DNA from: Methanobrevibacter sp.
GTDB lineage: Archaea; Methanobacteriota; Methanobacteria; Methanobacteriales; Methanobacteriaceae
NCBI GenBank assembly: GCA_017646885.1
Contig: JAGCLR010000157.1
Coordinates: 1-8,425, forward strand
DNA: 8,425 bases
Direction of reading: 5' to 3'
Of the stretch, positions 6,812 through 8,425 are shown piece by piece. Below the pieces are notes generated by a model. The model did no database searches and had not been told where the DNA came from. It saw only the letters and a program-made list of their open reading frames with translations. Position numbers and translations under genes: made by a program. Positions within the stretch are counted from its first letter, which is position 1; each line of letters begins with the position of its first letter.

Positions 6812-7249
6812 ATGCCTGACATTGCAAGAATAGTTATTTTTAAAAAAGAAAATGGGGAAGAGTTTATTTTTGAAGACAAATATGTTCAACTCACTTCTTT
6901 GGAAAACAAGATGTTAATATTTAAATTTGAAGCTTCTCAAGACATATTGAAGGAAGGAGCAGAATTTTTCAGCACATTCAACACTTATGAACAGATCAAA
7001 GTGGATATTGGAGGAACCGGAGAGATTCCATGCTATATGAAAAGCTTATCCCCTATAGTGGGCAGAGGCCCTAAAAAAACAAATGGAGAACATTTGAATG
7101 GCATTTTCACATTATCCCTCCAACAAATTGTTGCAGCTCCAGATCCAGAGGAAGAGCAAAACTGCTTAAACTGCGCTTTATCACAGAATGGGGTTTGTTC
7201 CATTAAGGATAACAGTGAAAAAACAACTTGTGATGATTTTAAAAAATAG
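6812..7249 (+). CDS. Conserved-looking hypothetical protein with C-terminal four-cysteine cluster
   Basis: I do not recognise this 145-residue protein. The start is supported by AGGAGAT (6800-6806) six bases upstream. Residues 1-107 look like a compact mixed fold with alternating hydrophobic strands (ARIVIFKK, EEFIFEDKYVQL, KMLIFKFEA, GIFTLSLQQIV) and no signal peptide or membrane helix, so it is probably cytoplasmic. A short acidic hinge (PDPEEEQ, 110-116) leads to a cysteine tail, C118-x2-C121-x7-C129-x10-C140, followed by DDFKK. This spacing fits a small zinc or iron-sulfur site; the fifth cysteine, C74, is isolated. The tail resembles the short CxxC...C...C-D-[DE]-[FY] motif seen at the ends of various small methanogen proteins (from memory, not checked). 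It is convergent with the minus-strand gene at 7297 and shares a terminator region with it. Confidence 0.7.
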   Translation: MPDIARIVIFKKENGEEFIFEDKYVQLTSLENKMLIFKFEASQDILKEGAEFFSTFNTYEQIKVDIGGTGEIPCYMKSLSPIVGRGPKKTNGEHLNGIFTLSLQQIVAAPDPEEEQNCLNCALSQNGVCSIKDNSEKTTCDDFKK

Positions 7250-7269
7250 ATAGTGGTTTAATAAAAATA

Positions 7270-7289
7270 GTGAAATATTCATATTTCAC
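7270..7289 (-). terminator. Intrinsic-type terminator between convergent genes
   Basis: GTGAAATAT (7270-7278) and ATATTTCAC (7281-7289) form a perfect 9-bp inverted repeat with a 2-base centre. On the minus strand it is directly followed by TATTTTTATT and lies eight bases beyond the stop of the 87-residue gene, so that direction fits best. It could also act on the plus strand, where a T7 run follows at 7302-7308. Confidence 0.6.
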
Positions 7290-7296
7290 AATCCAA

Positions 7297-7560
7297 TCAC
7301 CTTTTTTTAAACTCCTTTACCTCTAAGGATTCCACTTCATCAAGGAAGACCCAAGTGATCCACTCACCTCTACGAAGTTCAAGCAAAATCTGAATCCCAG
7401 TTCTGCCAAAGTCATCCAAATCACATTGAACAATACTCACTTGTTCACATCTTGTTCTGACATTATTTACATTTACAATACAATCCATATAATAATCTAA
7501 ACCATCTATAAATGGATTATTATTGGTTTCTATCTCATTAATTACATCAATTACTTCCAT
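7297..7560 (-). CDS. Small acidic hypothetical protein (87 residues)
   Basis: I do not recognise this protein. The start ATG (7560-7558) is preceded on the minus strand by GGGGG at 7572-7568, and the frame ends at a TGA just before a terminator-like hairpin, which together support a real gene. The N-terminal third is acidic and probably helical (MEVIDVINEIETNN). The rest alternates strands: YYMDCIVNVNNVRTRC, VSIVQCDLDDF, GIQILLELRRGEWITWVFLDEV. A strand-rich fold of this size with a central TGIQILLELR turn suggests a small beta-barrel, but this is a guess. The two cysteines other than C27 (C38 and C46) do not form a metal motif. It follows the double-zinc-ribbon/TPR gene on the same strand by 55 bases, with a T-run between them, so read-through co-transcription is possible but not shown. 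Confidence 0.65.
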   Translation of the reverse strand: MEVIDVINEIETNNNPFIDGLDYYMDCIVNVNNVRTRCEQVSIVQCDLDDFGRTGIQILLELRRGEWITWVFLDEVESLEVKEFKKR

Positions 7561-7605
7561 ATTTCAACCCCCTAAACATACTATGAAATCACTCTCAACC
7601 TTCTT

Positions 7606-7614
7606 AAAAAAAAA
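7606..7614 (-). terminator. T-tract terminator after the zinc-ribbon/TPR gene
   Basis: Nine consecutive T on the minus strand lie immediately after the stop codon of the zinc-ribbon/TPR gene. This is the usual archaeal terminator form, although the following gene begins only 46 bases further on, so termination may be partial. Confidence 0.45.
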
Positions 7615-7615
7615 T

Positions 7616-8323
7616 TTAAAAGGAATAATTGAAATTTTTCTCCAAATACTCCTTAACCCTTTCATTTAAGTCTGCAAGCTCCTGATTATATTCAACATGT
7701 TTCAGATTCAAATCATTGTTGAATTTGAGAATCAATAAGTCATCTTCATTAGGCCCGATTGCAAATAAACGGTCAAGAATTCTGTTTGCCTTTTCAAAAT
7801 CATCCTCAAGGAAACATATGTGCATTGAATAGATATAATGCATATTTTCAAACGGATTTGCCTTATGTTCCTTTTGGAGATATTTCTTGGCCTTTTCAAT
7901 TTCTTTATTACGAATGCATATCTTCGCCATTTGGGAATGCAGTCCCTTATATTCAGGATTTATTTCAGCCAACCTTTCATACTGTCTAAAAGCATCATCA
8001 TAATCACCTAAGAAGCAATGATTCTCAGCCAAAAGAAAAATTATATCTTCACTATCAGGCCATGCATCCAATATCTTTTCCGAACATTCAATTGATTTTT
8101 CAAAATCACAATAATTCAGATATTCAACAGCATACTCTTTAAGATCATAATACTTCTTAAAACTTTCAAATGGCAAAAGTTCCGTTCCGCAGTCCGAACA
8201 TAGCTCTCCACCATCATTAATTTCCTTAAAGCATTTTGGACAAAACTTAATAGGGTAGGCGCCACAGAATGGACAGAAATCGAATTCATCCGAATACTTT
8301 TCACCACATGTTAAACACTTCAT
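7616..8323 (-). CDS. Double zinc ribbon protein with four TPR repeats
   Basis: The 235-residue product begins MKCLTCGEKY. The start at 8323 is chosen over the in-frame ATGs up to 8377 because GGGTGAT lies just before it and because the zinc ribbon begins there; the upstream extension (LIMIEKYLKKNNLKGDN) has no such support. Residues 3-45 form two zinc ribbons, C3/C6 with C17/C20 and C28/C31 with C42/C45, the DZR arrangement. Residues about 57-192 contain four 34-residue TPR-like units, seen in YLNYCDFEKSIECSEKIL, CFLGDYDDAFRQYERLAEIN, CIRNKEIEKAKKYLQKEHKANP and CFLEDDFEKANRILDRLFAIGP. A charged helix closes the protein. There is no signal peptide or membrane helix, so it is probably cytoplasmic. 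TPR arrays mediate protein-protein contacts, and DZR-TPR proteins are common and mostly uncharacterised in Methanobrevibacter-like genomes (from memory). The partner is unknown. Confidence 0.85.
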   Translation of the reverse strand: MKCLTCGEKYSDEFDFCPFCGAYPIKFCPKCFKEINDGGELCSDCGTELLPFESFKKYYDLKEYAVEYLNYCDFEKSIECSEKILDAWPDSEDIIFLLAENHCFLGDYDDAFRQYERLAEINPEYKGLHSQMAKICIRNKEIEKAKKYLQKEHKANPFENMHYIYSMHICFLEDDFEKANRILDRLFAIGPNEDDLLILKFNNDLNLKHVEYNQELADLNERVKEYLEKNFNYSF

Positions 8324-8326
8324 ATT

Positions 8327-8333
8327 ATCACCC
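8327..8333 (-). promoter_or_regulatory. Shine-Dalgarno site that sets the start of the zinc-ribbon/TPR gene
   Basis: On the minus strand this reads GGGTGAT, containing the GGTGAT core complementary to archaeal 16S rRNA, three bases before the ATG at 8323. It rules in favour of the shorter 235-residue product. Confidence 0.7.
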
Positions 8334-8396
8334 TTTAAATTATTCTTTTTCAAATATTTTTCAATCATAATTAGCAAATAAAATATAGAAACGATA

Positions 8397-8404
8397 GTAT
8401 TTAA
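8397..8404 (-). promoter_or_regulatory. Candidate TATA box for the zinc-ribbon/TPR gene
   Basis: The minus strand reads TTTAAATAC around here, which would place transcription start near 8375 and give a leader of about 50 bases. That start would leave the ATG at 8377 outside the transcript and so agrees with the start at 8323. The surrounding AT richness makes the call weak. Confidence 0.3.
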
Positions 8405-8425
8405 AGTTAATGAATTAAAAAAAAG

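Noticed and set aside
7759..7989. Plus-strand open frame opposite the TPR region
   Set aside because: The minus-strand frame has clear zinc ribbons and TPR repeats, so the plus-strand frame is a shadow.
1..8425. CRISPR array, tRNA, rRNA or prophage genes
   Set aside because: No regularly spaced repeats, tRNA cloverleaf, rRNA signature or phage structural gene was seen on either strand.

Overview
The window is AT-rich, with archaeal-style signals: Shine-Dalgarno sites close to GAGGTGATC, TATA-box-like promoters and T-tract terminators. Its genes are typical of euryarchaeal methanogens. I infer a member of the Methanobacteriales, most likely Methanobrevibacter or a close relative; no rRNA or other diagnostic marker is present to prove it.

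Layout. Positions 1-315 are the 3' end of a gene whose product looks like the C-terminal part of a U32 family protein. It is followed 46 bases later by a complete, very long U32 protein (362-3373), so this is a tandem U32 pair, probably co-transcribed. After a 176-base AT-rich gap comes a MutS-family ATPase (3550-5475) with an N-terminal helix-hairpin-helix region and no MutS mismatch-recognition domain. The 424 bases that follow without a protein gene (5476-5899) are not empty. They hold a compact island of about 48% GC (5565-5729) inside DNA that is nearly all A and T. The island folds into nested helices, has a well-placed TATA box on the minus strand and a terminator-like hairpin beyond its far end. 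I read it as an unidentified structured RNA gene on the minus strand.

The right part holds four small, poorly characterised genes. One is a membrane protein with zinc ribbon, transmembrane helix, two EF-hands and a second zinc ribbon (5900-6712, +). Next is a 145-residue protein ending in a four-cysteine cluster (6812-7249, +). Convergent to these are an 87-residue unknown (7297-7560, -) and a double-zinc-ribbon/TPR protein (7616-8323, -). A perfect inverted repeat at 7270-7289 separates the two convergent groups.

How the genes work together. The two U32 proteins may act as a pair on a hydroxylation-type reaction, as UbiU/UbiV do, but this is inference by analogy. The MutS-like ATPase has its own ribosome binding site and probably its own promoter. 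The remaining genes have separate signals and give no clear shared pathway. The most likely undescribed item is the structured RNA at 5565-5729; the EF-hand/zinc-ribbon membrane protein is second.
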